A model generated the notes under the pieces. It ran no database searches. It had not been told where the DNA came from and saw only the letters and a program-made list of their open reading frames with translations. From assembly GCF_025449215.1 (NCBI RefSeq), contig NZ_CP104900.1, positions 1,922,001 to 1,986,000 on the forward strand: a stretch of 64,000 nt of DNA. Direction: 5' to 3'. Positions 17,601 to 28,204 of the stretch are shown piece by piece (positions within the stretch are counted from its first letter, which is position 1; each line of letters starts with the position of its first letter). The position numbers and the translations under genes were made by a program. This DNA is from Shewanella seohaensis (GTDB lineage: Bacteria > Pseudomonadota > Gammaproteobacteria > Enterobacterales > Shewanellaceae).

Positions 17601-17864
17601 TGTGTTTTTCTCTTTCTTGTTAGTGAACGACATTGCCTTGCACTGTGACCCCAAAGTCCACACAAATGCTAAGGTAGTTGATCAAATATAGGCTTATCTT
17701 AAGTAAATAAGTAGCGCTAATTTAGTAAATGATCTTGTTGATTTTTGCAAAAATGAGAATATTTTAATGTGTTGATTTTAATCTGTTAAATATGATTTTT
17801 GTTTTGTGATTTACCTCTCCTCTCAATAGTGTTTAACGATAAATGAGAATAGTTTTCTTCTGAT
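17601..17864. other. Leader region of lldEFG
   Basis: This AT-rich gap contains no gene. It must hold the lldE promoter if the terminator at 17865-17893 is efficient. No operator was recognised with confidence. Confidence 0.4.
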
Positions 17865-17893
17865 AAAAAAACGGGGCCATTTCTAGCCCCGTT
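17865..17893 (-). terminator. Terminator after dld-II
   Basis: On the minus strand, AACGGGGC / GCCCCGTT with an 8-nt loop is followed by a U-run (A7 on the plus strand). It lies 10 bp after the dld-II stop and separates it from lldEFG. Confidence 0.85.
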
Positions 17894-17902
17894 GAGTACT
17901 TT

Positions 17903-20706
17903 TTAGCGGCTGCACTCTTCGAGCAGATACGCTAAGTGGCGGTAGGAAATGCCACTGTGCTGCGTTAAGCCGACCTCACACATACGGTTGGCGTAATAGC
18001 CTTCCTTAATCTCGACGGGAATGAGCTTTTTGATATTACGCAGGGCGCTGGCGTTGATTTCTGGCTTATACAGGCCTTTTTCGCCGGCGTAACCACAGCA
18101 GTCAATGCCCGCAGGTTTGAGCACTTGGCTCGAACAAGCATCGGCAATGGCTTGCATCTTAGGCTCTAACTTCATCTTACGAGCGCTACAACCTAAGTGC
18201 AGAGCCACATTGACCTTTTTGTTGATGCTCAGCTTATCCAGCAGCTTGTCGTGCATAAACTCAACTAAGTCGGTGATTTGCACCTGAGGGTTACCCGTGA
18301 GGGTACGATAGGTACAAGACAGGGCATCGACTAATACTGGGATTTTTCCGCCATTACTCATCTTGCTGACCACATCGATAAGCTCTTGGCGTTTGGCGTC
18401 GGCGTTTTTAAAGTCGCCCTTAGATTCCCACATCTGGCCGCAGCATAAATCGCGGGTTTTCTCTGGGGTAATAACGTTATAGCCCGCACGCTCGAGCAGA
18501 GTTACAACCACCTCTGGCAAGGTGCGATTATCGGGATCCTTAGGTGTTGGACCAAAGGTACGGCCGCCGCAGGCTGGGAAGTAAACCACGGTTTCTTGGC
18601 CCGCTTTGGCTGGGGACGGTTTAGGCAGTTTGCCACCTTTAGGGAAGTCTGGATTCCAATAGGGCACTTCTTTGGAGAGTAAGCGGCCAGTTTTCATCAG
18701 CGCGTTGGTGATACCATCGCCGGTGATTTTATGGATGACTCCCAACACGTCAAAGCCAGTGCTGATCACTTGGTTGACGGCGCCAAAGTGTTTGGCTTGG
18801 AAATCCAACACTTTTTGCTCAGTGGTGCTGATATAGGGCGTGCGCAGCTTACGGACTAACTGACCCATGCTGTTATCGACGGGGCAGGCAATTGTACAGA
18901 GCTGACAAGCCGCGCAGGTATCAATCACATCATACTTGGCATCGGCACGCATTTTATCGGCGGCGGCTTTATCGCCTGATTGCTCTAAGCGCTCGATTTC
19001 ACGTAGGGTGGCGATCCGCTGACGTGGCGAGAAGTTCAGCGCCGAAGTCGGGCAGGTCTTTTCGCAGAAACCACATTCGATACATTTATCGACAAAATCA
19101 TCGACTACAGGGCAAGGCTTGATGTTTTTCACGTGCACTGTGCTGTCGTCGTTTAAGATAACGCCAGGGTTGAGCAGGCCTTCTGGGTCGAAGATATGCT
19201 TGATGCGTTTCATGAGGGTGTAAGCATCGGCGCCCCATTCCATTTCAACGAAAGGTGCAACGGCGCGGCCTGTGCCGTGCTCGGCCTTCATCGAACCATC
19301 GTATTTATGGATCACCATCTCGGCCACATCCTGCATAAAGCCTTGGAAGCGCTCGATGTCGGCTTGGGAGGCGAAGGTCGGGGTGATAATAAAGTGGAAG
19401 TTACCCGCCAGCGCATGGCCGTAAATCACGCCTTCGGGATAGCCGTGCTTATGGAATAGCTCGGTTAAATCGGCGGCGGCCGCGGCTAAATGTTCGACGT
19501 TAAAGGCCACGTCTTCGATGATGACTGAGCTGCCCTTTGGTCGCTCGCCACCAATAATCGGGAACAGGCCAGAGCGCATTGCCCAGTATTTGCTGTACAC
19601 GTTGGCGTCGCTACTAAAGCTAATCGGACGCTCGGTTTTGATGTGCGCGAGTTTAGCAATCACATCTTGGGTATAGCTTTCTAAGGTTTGGGCATCGTTA
19701 GCGCGGGACTCAATCAATAGAATAGCCGCGCCTTCAGGCAGTTCATTGAGCCAGTCTGGCATGCCTTTTTTGCCTGTGACGGCCTTGATGGATGCCCAGT
19801 CGAGTAATTCGGCGGCGGCAACGCTATCGCCAATAATCGGTGGAATGGCACTTGCCGCATCCACCATGTTGAAAAATACCGCCATGGCCGAGGCTTTAAA
19901 TTTGGCTTCATCGACCGTGTGGTAAGTGACTTCTTCGACAAAGGCTAAGGTGCCTTCGGCGCCGACGATCAAGTGGTTAATCAAATCGAACGGGTCTTCA
20001 AAATCCACTAGGGCGTTGATGCTATAACCCGTAGTGTTTTTGATGGAGTATTTTTGCGAATACGCTGCGCGAGCACGTCATTACTGCGGGTCAATTTAGC
20101 CAGTGAGGCCAGTGAGTCGAGCAGCTCGCCGTGGCTTTGGGTGAAGGCGGCTTTAGACTTATCGCAACCTGTGTTGAGCTCGGTACCATCGGCAAACAGC
20201 AGTTTAGCCGAGGCGATGGTTTGGTAACTGTTTTGCGCCGTACCACAGCACATGCCCGAGGCGTTGTTAGACACAATACCGCCGACCATGGCCGAGGCAA
20301 GGGTCGCCGGATCGGGACCGATTTTCTTATTGAGAGGCTTGAGCGCCGCGTTGGCATCGGCACCAATCACCGCCGCGCCTAAGGTGATCTTATTGCTGTC
20401 GGAACTGATTTCAATGGTTCTAAAACCGTCGTGGCCCAAGATCAATAAAATCCCTTCGCCAATGGCTTGGCCCGATAAACTGGTACCCGCCGCACGGAAG
20501 GTTACTGGCACTTTATGGGCACGGGCGATGGCTAAGGTCTGCTTGGCCTGTTCGAGGTTATCCGCGTGGACCACAATTTCAGGCACGATACGGAAATAAC
20601 TGGCGTCGGTTGACCACGCAAAGCGGCGCACAGGGTCATTTGAGACGGCTGACTCGCCGAGTTGTTGAATAAGCTCTTTATAAACAGCGTCATAATTAAT
20701 AGACAT
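17903..20706 (-). CDS. dld-II: FAD/Fe-S D-lactate dehydrogenase Dld-II, interrupted by a one-base loss
   Basis: A membrane-associated D-lactate dehydrogenase of the type found in Shewanella. The N-terminal FAD-binding domain shows PVTFRAAGTSLSGQ and GGIVSNNASGMCCGT; the FAD-oxidase C domain follows. Next come two iron-sulfur motifs (CIECGFCEKTCPTSAL, CAACQLCTIACPVD) and two CCG domains (CCGQMWESKGDF, CCGYAGEKG). The gene is split at 20051-20055: the coding strand reads CGCAAAAATACTCC, and one more A gives RKKYSIKNTTGYSI and a 934-residue protein. As written, translation stops at 20008. The enzyme feeds electrons from D-lactate to the quinone pool. It is followed by its own terminator. Confidence 0.9.
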
Positions 20707-20768
20707 AAGTTACTCTCTCAACGCTAAAAATGACTAAGGCCGCCAAGCGGCCTTAGGTTTCGATTGGC

Positions 20769-22415
20769 TTAGAAGCCACCCCAAAGAGTTGCGATGGTGC
20801 CTGCAAGTAGCGCATAACCAATCGCCACAGGCATAGTTTTACGAATAATTTCTGATTCTCTACCCGCCATACCTACAACGGTCGCGGCGGCTACTACGTT
20901 CATCACACACATCATGTTACCAGCGTTCGCACCGATACCTTGTAGTGCTAATACTAGCGCGTGGTTCATGCCAATGTTGTCGGCCACACTGTATTGCAGA
21001 CCGGAGAACATCATGTTGGAGAAAGTGGCCGAGCCTGAAAGGAAGGCGCCGAAGATCCCCACAATCGGTGCCATCCATGCCCACACAGCGCCCATCGAAT
21101 GGGCCAGCATGTCGGCTAAGGCAACAGGCATAGACGCGAGGCCCGCACCGTTAGCACCAGAGTTTAAGAAGATTTTCACCATAGGCACGGATGCGCCTAA
21201 TGAGATGATAGTCGGTAACATCGACTTGCATGACACGCCGATGGATTGCTTAATCGCAGGGCTTTTCATCTTGAACAGGAAGAAACCTAAGATACACACA
21301 GCCACGAAGAAGGCGCCTGGTGCGTACAGGGTCGCAAAGCTGGCTTTAAGTTCAGTCCCCAATAAACCAGTCCAGCTGATGTTGAAACCTGATAACCAGG
21401 CTTTGAGTGGTGCAACAGTACGTGATAGCACTAATAGCGCTGCCATGATGATATAAGGTGTCCAAGCAGCGATTTGTGAGAACTTAGTGGTGGTCTCAAT
21501 TTTGGCGCTTTCTTCTTGGTTATCATTTTCGGCAAAATCATTCCAAGGCGTTTTTGGCAATAAGTAACCCTTACGTGCAACTGGGATAACCATCGCCATA
21601 CCGATGAGAGAACCAATCACGGATGGGAACTCAGGGCCCGCAATATAGTTGATGATCCAAGCGGGAACGGTAAAGGCAAGACCCGCGAAAATCGCAAACT
21701 TCCAAATGGCTAAGCCTTCTTTAAATGACTTATTACGGCCGAAGAAGCCCGTCAGAATCGACACCATCACCAGTGGAATTAAGGTACCTGTAATTAAGTC
21801 GATAGTGATCATATGCATTGCAATGAACTGGGCAAAGTCAGGATAAGTGCCACCGTGCTCGGCAATTTGCGCCGCAGCCATGCTCACACCACCTTGGGTT
21901 AAGCCTTGTTCCATACCAAACAGCACGGGTAAACCAATCGCACCGAAGGATACGCAGGCCGAGTCGGCAATCAGCGCCACAACGGCGGCGGCAACGGGCG
22001 GAACCCCCAGCAATACCAGCAGCGGCGCACCAATCGCGGCAGGTGTACCAAAGCCCGCGCTCCCTTCGATAAAGGCACCGAATAACCAACAGATAATAAT
22101 CACTTGCACACGGGCATCGGCACTGATGTTAGTGAAACCCGCGCGAATGGTATCCATGGCCCCAGAGTATTTCAGGGTGTTAAGCAGGAATACCGCGCCG
22201 AAGATGATGGTTAAGGGGGTGATGGCTGACAGCAGTCCTTCGAGAACCGATGCGGCTAACAGTGTGGTATCCATTTGCCAAATAAACACGGCGGCAAGCG
22301 CCGTAACTATCATGGAGATGGGCATAGCTTTGGACGCTGGCATTCTGAGTAATACGAGAAAGATCATTACACTGATCACTGGCGTCAAGCTGGCGAGGAG
22401 TTGAAGTATTGTCAT
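20769..22415 (-). CDS. lldP: L-lactate permease, LctP family
   Basis: A 548-residue inner-membrane transporter with about 12-14 helices that imports lactate with protons. Family signatures include [28 protein letters not shown] sequence near residue 50, [16 protein letters not shown] near 115, [17 protein letters not shown] near 460 and the C-terminal [17 protein letters not shown]. The 62-bp gap to dld-II and shared strand suggest cotranscription: permease first, then the D-lactate enzyme. Candidate EtrA/FNR and CRP sites lie upstream. Confidence 0.93.
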   Translation of the reverse strand: MTILQLLASLTPVISVMIFLVLLRMPASKAMPISMIVTALAAVFIWQMDTTLLAASVLEGLLSAITPLTIIFGAVFLLNTLKYSGAMDTIRAGFTNISADARVQVIIICWLFGAFIEGSAGFGTPAAIGAPLLVLLGVPPVAAAVVALIADSACVSFGAIGLPVLFGMEQGLTQGGVSMAAAQIAEHGGTYPDFAQFIAMHMITIDLITGTLIPLVMVSILTGFFGRNKSFKEGLAIWKFAIFAGLAFTVPAWIINYIAGPEFPSVIGSLIGMAMVIPVARKGYLLPKTPWNDFAENDNQEESAKIETTTKFSQIAAWTPYIIMAALLVLSRTVAPLKAWLSGFNISWTGLLGTELKASFATLYAPGAFFVAVCILGFFLFKMKSPAIKQSIGVSCKSMLPTIISLGASVPMVKIFLNSGANGAGLASMPVALADMLAHSMGAVWAWMAPIVGIFGAFLSGSATFSNMMFSGLQYSVADNIGMNHALVLALQGIGANAGNMMCVMNVVAAATVVGMAGRESEIIRKTMPVAIGYALLAGTIATLWGGF

Positions 22416-22577
22416 GCTTGCCTCTACATAAAGTGGTCTGTCTTATTATTTATATTTGGATCTTGCTAGTGTTTTCCTGTTTAACCCTCGGCGGATAAAT
22501 CAGCAGTTTCAACTGCCAATGCCAAGAGTCACAACATTCTGTGGTGTGTACTAGACGCTATTCGGGGCTTAACTAAT

Positions 22578-22591
22578 ATGATCTAGATCAT
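22578..22591. promoter_or_regulatory. Candidate EtrA/FNR site upstream of lldP
   Basis: ATGATCTAGATCAT is a perfect palindrome matching the TTGAT-N4-ATCAA core except for its outermost bases. It lies about 163-176 bp upstream of the lldP start. EtrA is the Shewanella FNR homologue. This is a sequence match only. Confidence 0.45.
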
Positions 22592-22658
22592 TTTGGCTGC
22601 TGTATAAAATGCTAATTTACAGTGCTGCGGGAGGCTTCTCTCATAGGATTTTCCTAAC

Positions 22659-22674
22659 TGTGATCCATGTCACT
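22659..22674. promoter_or_regulatory. Candidate CRP site upstream of lldP
   Basis: TGTGATCCATGTCACT keeps both half-sites (TGTGA and TCAC) with a 6-bp spacer, about 245-260 bp upstream of the permease start. CRP control of lactate genes is plausible in Shewanella, but the distance is large. Confidence 0.45.
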
Positions 22675-22988
22675 CGAAGGTGGTTTTTTATATTTCGATA
22701 ATGGGATTTTTCATTAATTTCTATTCCTTAAGGTTATAAAAATCGAGATATCCGCTAAATTAGCTATCAGTATTGCAATTAACTGATCCATTTATTTCAT
22801 TAATGAGTACTTAATGGATTTTTAAGACAATATTAAGGCGTGACTCATGTCTCGTTTTTATGTAGCAGTAAAAATCACTCCGCTAAATTGAGTTTGGTAA
22901 GCTGTTGAATAAATAGGTATTTATTGAGTGTTGCACCGCATGGAATAGTGAGAGCAAGATCAAATTTTAGTGATGACTAAATTTCGCG

Positions 22989-23000
22989 TGATGAATATCA
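22989..23000. promoter_or_regulatory. Second TGATN4ATCA palindrome
   Basis: TGATGAATATCA fits the FNR/EtrA core. It lies far from lldP (about 575 bp) and near the 3' end of nadK, so its target is unclear. Confidence 0.25.
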
Positions 23001-23163
23001 CTCAATGAATTTTGTTTTAATCTGAAATTTAATAACGGTTAATAAAGCTGTTTACAGCCGCGCAGCCGCAACACACCATTCTGTTAACAATTGGTGTGGA
23101 GATTTACCTGAGTGACTAATGATGGCGAGCCGTTGCGGCCATTATGCCTCGCCTAATGTGGGC

Positions 23164-24042
23164 TTAAAACAGCTTACTGCCCCAGCCGAGCTTACTGCGT
23201 AACACATGGAAGTAATTATGGCCTTTAGGGTGGATAAGCCTGAGCTGCTCAGAGCTTCGGCGCACTATGATTTCATCGCCTGGTAAGACGGCTAAATGCA
23301 CGTGGCCATCACAACTTACTTCAAGATTTTCGCCATTTTCAGGGGAGACGACCATCTTAATGGTGCTGCAGGCATCGACTACTATGGGGCGACACGACAG
23401 TGTATGTGGAAACATAGGCACTAAGATTAATGCCTGTAAATTAGGGGTCAGAATGGCGCCTCCTGCAGACAGGGCATAGGCGGTAGATCCCGTCGGGGTT
23501 GAGACTATCATGCCATCGGCGCGTTGGCTGTACATGAATTGGTTGTCTATATAGACTTCAAATTCAATCATATGGGCGATTTTACCCGGATGGAGTACCG
23601 CTTCATTAACGGCGGTATTGCTCGCTTTTAACATGCCATGGCGATAGACCTCGGCCTCGAGTAAAAAGCGGTGCTCGGTATCAAATTCCCCATCGAGCAC
23701 TTTGGCGAGGGCTTCTTCAAAGGCATCGGGCGGTAAATCCGTTAAAAAGCCCAAATTGCCACGGTTAACACCAATCACACCTACATCGAAGCGCGCCAGT
23801 ACTCTGGCGGCACCGAGCATATTGCCATCACCACCCACGACTATGGCTAAATCGCAGCGTGCGCCAATCTCTAATAAATCGACCGCGACGATATTTGTCC
23901 CTAACTCGCTGGCAACACGCTCTTCCACGAGGACTTCATACCCTTGCACCGTCAGCCAGTGGTGCAGACGTTTGAGGGTTTGATTTGTCCCTGGGTGGTG
24001 TGGCTTGCCAATCAGGCCAATGGTGTGGAACTTTGTGGTCAT
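23164..24042 (-). CDS. nadK: NAD kinase
   Basis: A 292-residue cytosolic enzyme that phosphorylates NAD to NADP. It has the [11 protein letters not shown] motif near residue 70, then [16 protein letters not shown], and the NE-containing segment [12 protein letters not shown]. Start [18 protein letters not shown] is the family start; the open frame continues 17 codons upstream, through the grpE promoter, so that extension is rejected. It is divergent from grpE, as in other gammaproteobacteria. Confidence 0.95.
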
Positions 24043-24067
24043 ATTTATGCTAGATCTGGCCTTAGGC

Positions 24068-24096
24068 CTTGAAACGTCAAAATTGATCCCCATAAT
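24068..24096 (+). promoter_or_regulatory. Sigma-32 heat-shock promoter of grpE
   Basis: CTTGAAA, a 13-bp spacer, then CCCCATAAT: an essentially perfect match to the RpoH promoter consensus. It lies 46 bp before the grpE start, inside the divergent nadK-grpE gap. Confidence 0.9.
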
Positions 24097-24141
24097 ATGC
24101 CCAGAGTATTTAGAAACAAAGCATTTTTAGCTGGAGTGAAA

Positions 24142-24753
24142 ATGAGCAACGAGTCGATTAAAGCAGAACAGGATCTGATCCAAGAGGGTGTAGAGTCTGA
24201 AGTTTCTACCGAAGAAGCGAGTCTGATTGACGAGCTTACCCAAGCCAATTTCCGTATTGAAGAGCTGGAACAGTTACTCGCTGACGCTTTGGCGAAAGTT
24301 GAAGAGCAAAAAGATTCAGTTATCCGTGCTGCTGCCGAAGTAGATAACATTCGTCGCCGCGCGGCGATGGATGTGGAAAAGGCTAACAAATTTGCATTGG
24401 AAAAATTCGCCAACGAATTACTGCCAGTGTTAGACAATATGGAACGTGCACTGCAAGGTACTAATCCACAGGATGAAACTACCAAAGCATTGTTCGAAGG
24501 TGTTGAGCTCACGCAAAAGAGCTTCTTAACTGCCGTGGCTAAGTTTGGGGTAAAACCTATCGATCCACAGGGTCAAGCTTTCAATCCTGACCAACATCAA
24601 GCCATTGGTATGCAGCCAAGTGCTGAGTATCCAGCCAATACTGTGATGTTAGTGATGCAAAAGGGTTATGAGCTAAACAGCCGTTTACTGCGTCCAGCCA
24701 TGGTGATGGTGTCACAGGGCGGCCCAAGCCAAGAAATCAACATTGAAGCCTAA
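24142..24753 (+). CDS. grpE: Nucleotide exchange factor GrpE
   Basis: A 203-residue cochaperone that releases ADP from DnaK during protein folding. The N-terminal half is acidic and coiled-coil (residues about 30-75); it then reads [20 protein letters not shown], and the C-terminal beta domain ends in [24 protein letters not shown]. The start [10 protein letters not shown] follows a GGAGTGAAA ribosome site; upstream in-frame codons lie next to the promoter and are rejected. A sigma-32 promoter and a clean terminator make it a single heat-shock unit. Confidence 0.96.
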   Translation: MSNESIKAEQDLIQEGVESEVSTEEASLIDELTQANFRIEELEQLLADALAKVEEQKDSVIRAAAEVDNIRRRAAMDVEKANKFALEKFANELLPVLDNMERALQGTNPQDETTKALFEGVELTQKSFLTAVAKFGVKPIDPQGQAFNPDQHQAIGMQPSAEYPANTVMLVMQKGYELNSRLLRPAMVMVSQGGPSQEINIEA

Positions 24754-24776
24754 GCTAACGCTTAGCGTTAACTAAT

Positions 24777-24805
24777 AAAAAGGACTGCCGATGCAGTCCT
24801 TTTTA
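24777..24805 (+). terminator. Terminator after grpE
   Basis: AGGACTGC / GCAGTCCT with loop CGAT, an A-tract before and five T after. It can also stop transcripts coming from the dxs side. Confidence 0.9.
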
Positions 24806-24877
24806 TTTGTCTGTTACTTTTTATTTGCCGTTAATCGTGATTCACCACGATTGATGGGGCTAAGCTCCCATCAATAT

Positions 24878-26746
24878 TCAATCGGCAAGAAAGGCATTAA
24901 TTTGCGCTAACATACCTTCGGCATCGAGTTGTAAATCATGGGTCACTTCTTCTGGAGAGCCATGTTTAATAAACTCATCGGGTAGGCCGATTTGCAGCAC
25001 AGGTTTGGGCATTTTAAGCTTTTGCAGCAGCTCTAAAACGCCAGAGCCTGCGCCGCCCATAATGGCGTTTTCTTCCACTGTGACAAGCACATCGTGGGTT
25101 TGCGCCATCTCTTTAACCAAATCCACATCGAGTGGCTTCACAAAACGCATATCGACGACGGTGGCGTCTAAGCTTTCTGCGGCGGTTAAGGCGGCGGCTA
25201 AGGTGGTGCCAAAGTTCAGCATGGCGATACGTTTGCCTAAACGCTTAATCACGCCTTTACCTATTGGCAATGCTGTCATGGCTTCTACCTGAGTCGCGCC
25301 GGTGGCGCTGCCCCTTGGATAACGTACCGCACTCGGGCCAGCATCATAGCAATAACCGGTATAGAGCATTTGGCGACATTCATTTTCATCCGATGGCGCC
25401 ATGATCACCATATTCGGGATGCAGCGCATAAAGCTTAAATCGAATGCCCCTTGGTGGGTTGGGCCGTCGGCACCGACGATACCGCCACGGTCAATGGCGA
25501 ACAATACAGGCAAGCGCTGCAGTGCCACATCGTGGATCAGTTGATCATAACCCCGTTGCAGGAAGGTCGAGTAAATGGCGACCACAGGCTTAAAGCCTTC
25601 ACAGGCAAATCCGGCACCTAAAGTCACCGCATGTTGCTCGGCAATAGCGGCATCGAAATATTGTTTCGGGAAGCGCTGTGAAAATTCCACCATGCCCGAA
25701 CCTTCACGCATGGCAGGGGTAATGCCTAAGACTTTTTCGTCCTGCTCGGCAATATCACATAACCATTTGCCAAACACTTGGGAGAAGGTCGGCAGTCCCG
25801 GCTTAGTGGCTGGCTTCTTAAACTGTGAAGGATCAAATTTAGGTACCGCGTGCCAACCGATAGGATCTTTCTCGGCCGGTTCATAACCACGACCTTTTTT
25901 GGTCATGATGTGCAGCACTTGTGGCCCCTTTAGAGAGCGCATATTGCGCAGGGTTTCCACTAGGGCGTCGACATCGTGGCCATCAATTGGGCCGATATAG
26001 TTAAAGCCTAACTCTTCAAACAGAGTGCCAGGTACGACCATACCCTTAAGGTGTTCTTCGGTGCGCTTGGCCATCTCTTTGATGACCGGCATGCCCTTGA
26101 GCACTTTCTTGCTGCTTTCTCGAATCGTGGTGTAGAGGCGGCCCGACATCAATTGCGCTAAGTGATTGTTGAGCGCGCCGACGTTTTCTGAAATCGACAT
26201 TTCGTTATCGTTCAGCACCATCAGCATATCGTTGTGCAAATCACCCGCGTGATTCATGGCCTCGAACACCATACCGCCCGTCATGGCACCATCGCCAATA
26301 ACGGCGACCACTTTACGGCCTGCCTGTTCTTTTTCGGCGGCAACGGCCATGGCTAATGCGGCACTGACGGATGTGCCGGAGTGTCCGACGCTGAAGGTGT
26401 CGTATTCACTTTCTTCCCGCCAAGGGAAAGGGTGTAAACCGTTCTTCTGCCTAATGGTGTGCATTCTGTCGCGGCGGCCGGTGAGGATTTTATGGGGATA
26501 GGCTTGGTGGCCAACGTCCCAAATCAAACGATCAAACGGGGTGTTATAGACATAATGCAGGGCAACAGTCAGTTCGACTGTGCCGAGTCCTGAGGCAAAA
26601 TGTCCGCTGGACATGCCAACGGACTTAAGAAGAAACTCCCGCAACTCATCGGCCAATTGAGGTAACAGGGCCTGAGGAAGCTGGCGGAGTTCATTAGGAG
26701 TGTTGGCCTGAGCCAACACGGGAAACTGTGAAATGTCCAAACTCAT
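24878..26746 (-). CDS. dxs: 1-deoxy-D-xylulose-5-phosphate synthase
   Basis: A 622-residue thiamine-diphosphate enzyme that condenses pyruvate and glyceraldehyde-3-phosphate in the first step of the MEP isoprenoid pathway. The cofactor motif [35 protein letters not shown] region is near residues 150-180, and the transketolase-like central domain has [13 protein letters not shown] and [15 protein letters not shown]. The gene is the last of a minus-strand operon with ispA (21-bp gap) and xseB, a common arrangement in gammaproteobacteria. Confidence 0.97.
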   Translation of the reverse strand: MSLDISQFPVLAQANTPNELRQLPQALLPQLADELREFLLKSVGMSSGHFASGLGTVELTVALHYVYNTPFDRLIWDVGHQAYPHKILTGRRDRMHTIRQKNGLHPFPWREESEYDTFSVGHSGTSVSAALAMAVAAEKEQAGRKVVAVIGDGAMTGGMVFEAMNHAGDLHNDMLMVLNDNEMSISENVGALNNHLAQLMSGRLYTTIRESSKKVLKGMPVIKEMAKRTEEHLKGMVVPGTLFEELGFNYIGPIDGHDVDALVETLRNMRSLKGPQVLHIMTKKGRGYEPAEKDPIGWHAVPKFDPSQFKKPATKPGLPTFSQVFGKWLCDIAEQDEKVLGITPAMREGSGMVEFSQRFPKQYFDAAIAEQHAVTLGAGFACEGFKPVVAIYSTFLQRGYDQLIHDVALQRLPVLFAIDRGGIVGADGPTHQGAFDLSFMRCIPNMVIMAPSDENECRQMLYTGYCYDAGPSAVRYPRGSATGATQVEAMTALPIGKGVIKRLGKRIAMLNFGTTLAAALTAAESLDATVVDMRFVKPLDVDLVKEMAQTHDVLVTVEENAIMGGAGSGVLELLQKLKMPKPVLQIGLPDEFIKHGSPEEVTHDLQLDAEGMLAQINAFLAD

Positions 26747-26767
26747 AGCGAGATACTTCGTCTCTTA

Positions 26768-27649
26768 TTATATTCTTCGCTCAATGATATAGCGGGCGAA
26801 GTCTGCGATTAACTGGCTATTGTATGGCAATTTAGCCAGCGCTGATAGTGCCTCTTGGATCAGTTGCGCGGCGGTATCTTTGGCGCCTTGCAGTCCAAGT
26901 AGTTGCGGAAAAGTACTCTTATTGGACTCGGCGTCTGAGCCTTGGGGTTTGCCGAGTTCTTCCGTGGTGGCAATGATGTCCAGAATATCGTCTTGCACTT
27001 GGAAGGCAAGTCCTACCGCATGGGCAAATTCCATCATAGTCTGATATTCATCTTTTGGCGCATTAGCGGCAATCAAGGCTAACTCAACGGCGCAGCTGAT
27101 AAGGGCGCCCGTTTTCATATTGTGGAGTTGAGTTAGGGCCTTAAGGTTGATGAGCTTATCGGTTGAGGCTAAGTCAATCGCTTGGCCGCCACACATACCA
27201 CGGTAGCCCGAGGCTTTCGCCAGCGCTCTCACCATGGCGATATGTTGCTCGCTGCTGATCCCTGGTACTGCTTCGGTAACAATTTCAAAGGCTAAGGTTT
27301 GCAGAGCATCCCCAGCAAGGATGGCGGTCGCCTCATCGAAGGCGATATGCACTGTGGGTTGACCACGACGAAGGTCGTCATCGTCCATGGCGGGTAAATC
27401 GTCATGGATTAACGAATAAGCATGAATACACTCAATGGCGGCGGCGCAGGCGTCGAGCTTTTCAAGCGACACGCCAAACATTTGCCCCACACTGTAAACC
27501 AAGAAGGGACGAATACGCTTACCGCCTAATAGCGCGCCGTGGGTCATGGCGGCCTTTAATTGTGGCGCAGTGTCTTCGAGAGTGCTGAAACGTTGTTTTA
27601 ATTGGTCATCAACCCGTAGTTGATATTCTTTTATTGCATTGACTAACAC
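26768..27649 (-). CDS. ispA: Farnesyl diphosphate synthase (geranyltranstransferase)
   Basis: A 293-residue prenyltransferase that makes C15 farnesyl diphosphate from IPP and DMAPP. Both aspartate-rich motifs are present: DDLPAMDDDDLRRG near residue 85 and FQVQDDILD near 225. GGKRIRPFL near residue 43 binds the diphosphate. It sits between xseB (2-bp gap) and dxs, which supplies the precursors, so the operon couples MEP entry to chain elongation. Confidence 0.96.
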   Translation of the reverse strand: MLVNAIKEYQLRVDDQLKQRFSTLEDTAPQLKAAMTHGALLGGKRIRPFLVYSVGQMFGVSLEKLDACAAAIECIHAYSLIHDDLPAMDDDDLRRGQPTVHIAFDEATAILAGDALQTLAFEIVTEAVPGISSEQHIAMVRALAKASGYRGMCGGQAIDLASTDKLINLKALTQLHNMKTGALISCAVELALIAANAPKDEYQTMMEFAHAVGLAFQVQDDILDIIATTEELGKPQGSDAESNKSTFPQLLGLQGAKDTAAQLIQEALSALAKLPYNSQLIADFARYIIERRI

Positions 27650-27651
27650 GC

Positions 27652-27891
27652 TTATTCGCCCTCAACGGCATAGGGAGAGAGGGGCGCATTTTCATCCTGC
27701 TTGAGTAAAATGGCCACTTTTTGCTGAGCTTGCTCGAGTTTTGCTTGGCTGTTACGCACCAGATTGATGCCACGTTCAAATTGTTTTAACGCATCATCCA
27801 GAGAGACATCGCCCTGTTCTAATTCGGCAACGATGCGCTCGAGTTCACCAAGGGATTCTTCAAAACTGAGATTTTCGGGTTTCTTCGCCAC
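27652..27891 (-). CDS. xseB: Exodeoxyribonuclease VII small subunit
   Basis: A 79-residue, mainly helical protein that binds XseA to form exonuclease VII, which degrades single-stranded DNA. It shows the family pattern LSFEESLGELERIVAELEQG then LDDALKQFERGINLVRN. The start is a GTG (27889-27891) read after AAAGGAATTATTAAC; the frame runs on to 27942 but that extension lacks a ribosome site. It is the first gene of xseB-ispA-dxs. Confidence 0.92.
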   Translation of the reverse strand: MAKKPENLSFEESLGELERIVAELEQGDVSLDDALKQFERGINLVRNSQAKLEQAQQKVAILLKQDENAPLSPYAVEGE

Positions 27892-28204
27892 GTTAATAAT
27901 TCCTTTGAAAGAGCGGACACAAGGTATATCAGGGCGACTCAAGGGTCAAATTCAGTCGACGGATATTTGCTCAATAGCACGCTTTGTTGCTGAATTTTTT
28001 CAGAAAATTGAAATTGTCGCTAAACTTGCTTAGTGCTTGTCCGATAAATGACAATAATAGCATTATGCTTATAATCATCCTTTGACATCATAGAGTAAGG
28101 CTCAGGTTAAAACCAAAGTGTAATCCCTATGCGGATGACATTTTGTATTATTTTGCGAATAGAGTCAGTATCATGTCGTTTATACCGAATATTGAGGAGC
28201 CGTT
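27892..28204. other. Divergent promoter region of xseB-ispA-dxs and pomAB
   Basis: This 313-bp gap has no gene. The half near pomA is AT-rich and includes the promoter candidate at 28048-28075. Confidence 0.5.
28048..28075 (+). promoter_or_regulatory. Candidate sigma-70 promoter for pomAB
   Basis: A perfect TATAAT at 28070-28075 has ATGACA 16 bp upstream. It lies about 130 bp before the pomA start. The -35 match is modest. Confidence 0.45.

Larger units (their letters stand above)
22416..23163. other. Long intergenic region upstream of lldP
   Basis: This 748-bp AT-rich gap has no plausible gene on either strand. It contains two TGATN4ATCA-type palindromes and one TGTGAN6TCACT site, listed separately. 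The part next to nadK includes an imperfect inverted repeat (CACACCATTCTGTTAACA / TTGGTGTG, about 23069-23099). No terminator for nadK was clear. Confidence 0.5.

Noticed and set aside
17643..17690. Possible fourth R1 copy upstream of lldE (CCCCAAAGTCCACAC..GTTGATCAAATA)
   Set aside because: Only scattered matches to the R1 core and different spacing; could be chance.
22416..23163. Short open frames in the long lldP leader
   Set aside because: No ribosome sites, no codon bias and no recognisable product; the region fits regulation better.
24043..24093. 17-residue N-terminal extension of NadK
   Set aside because: It would be encoded by the grpE heat-shock promoter and lacks family support.
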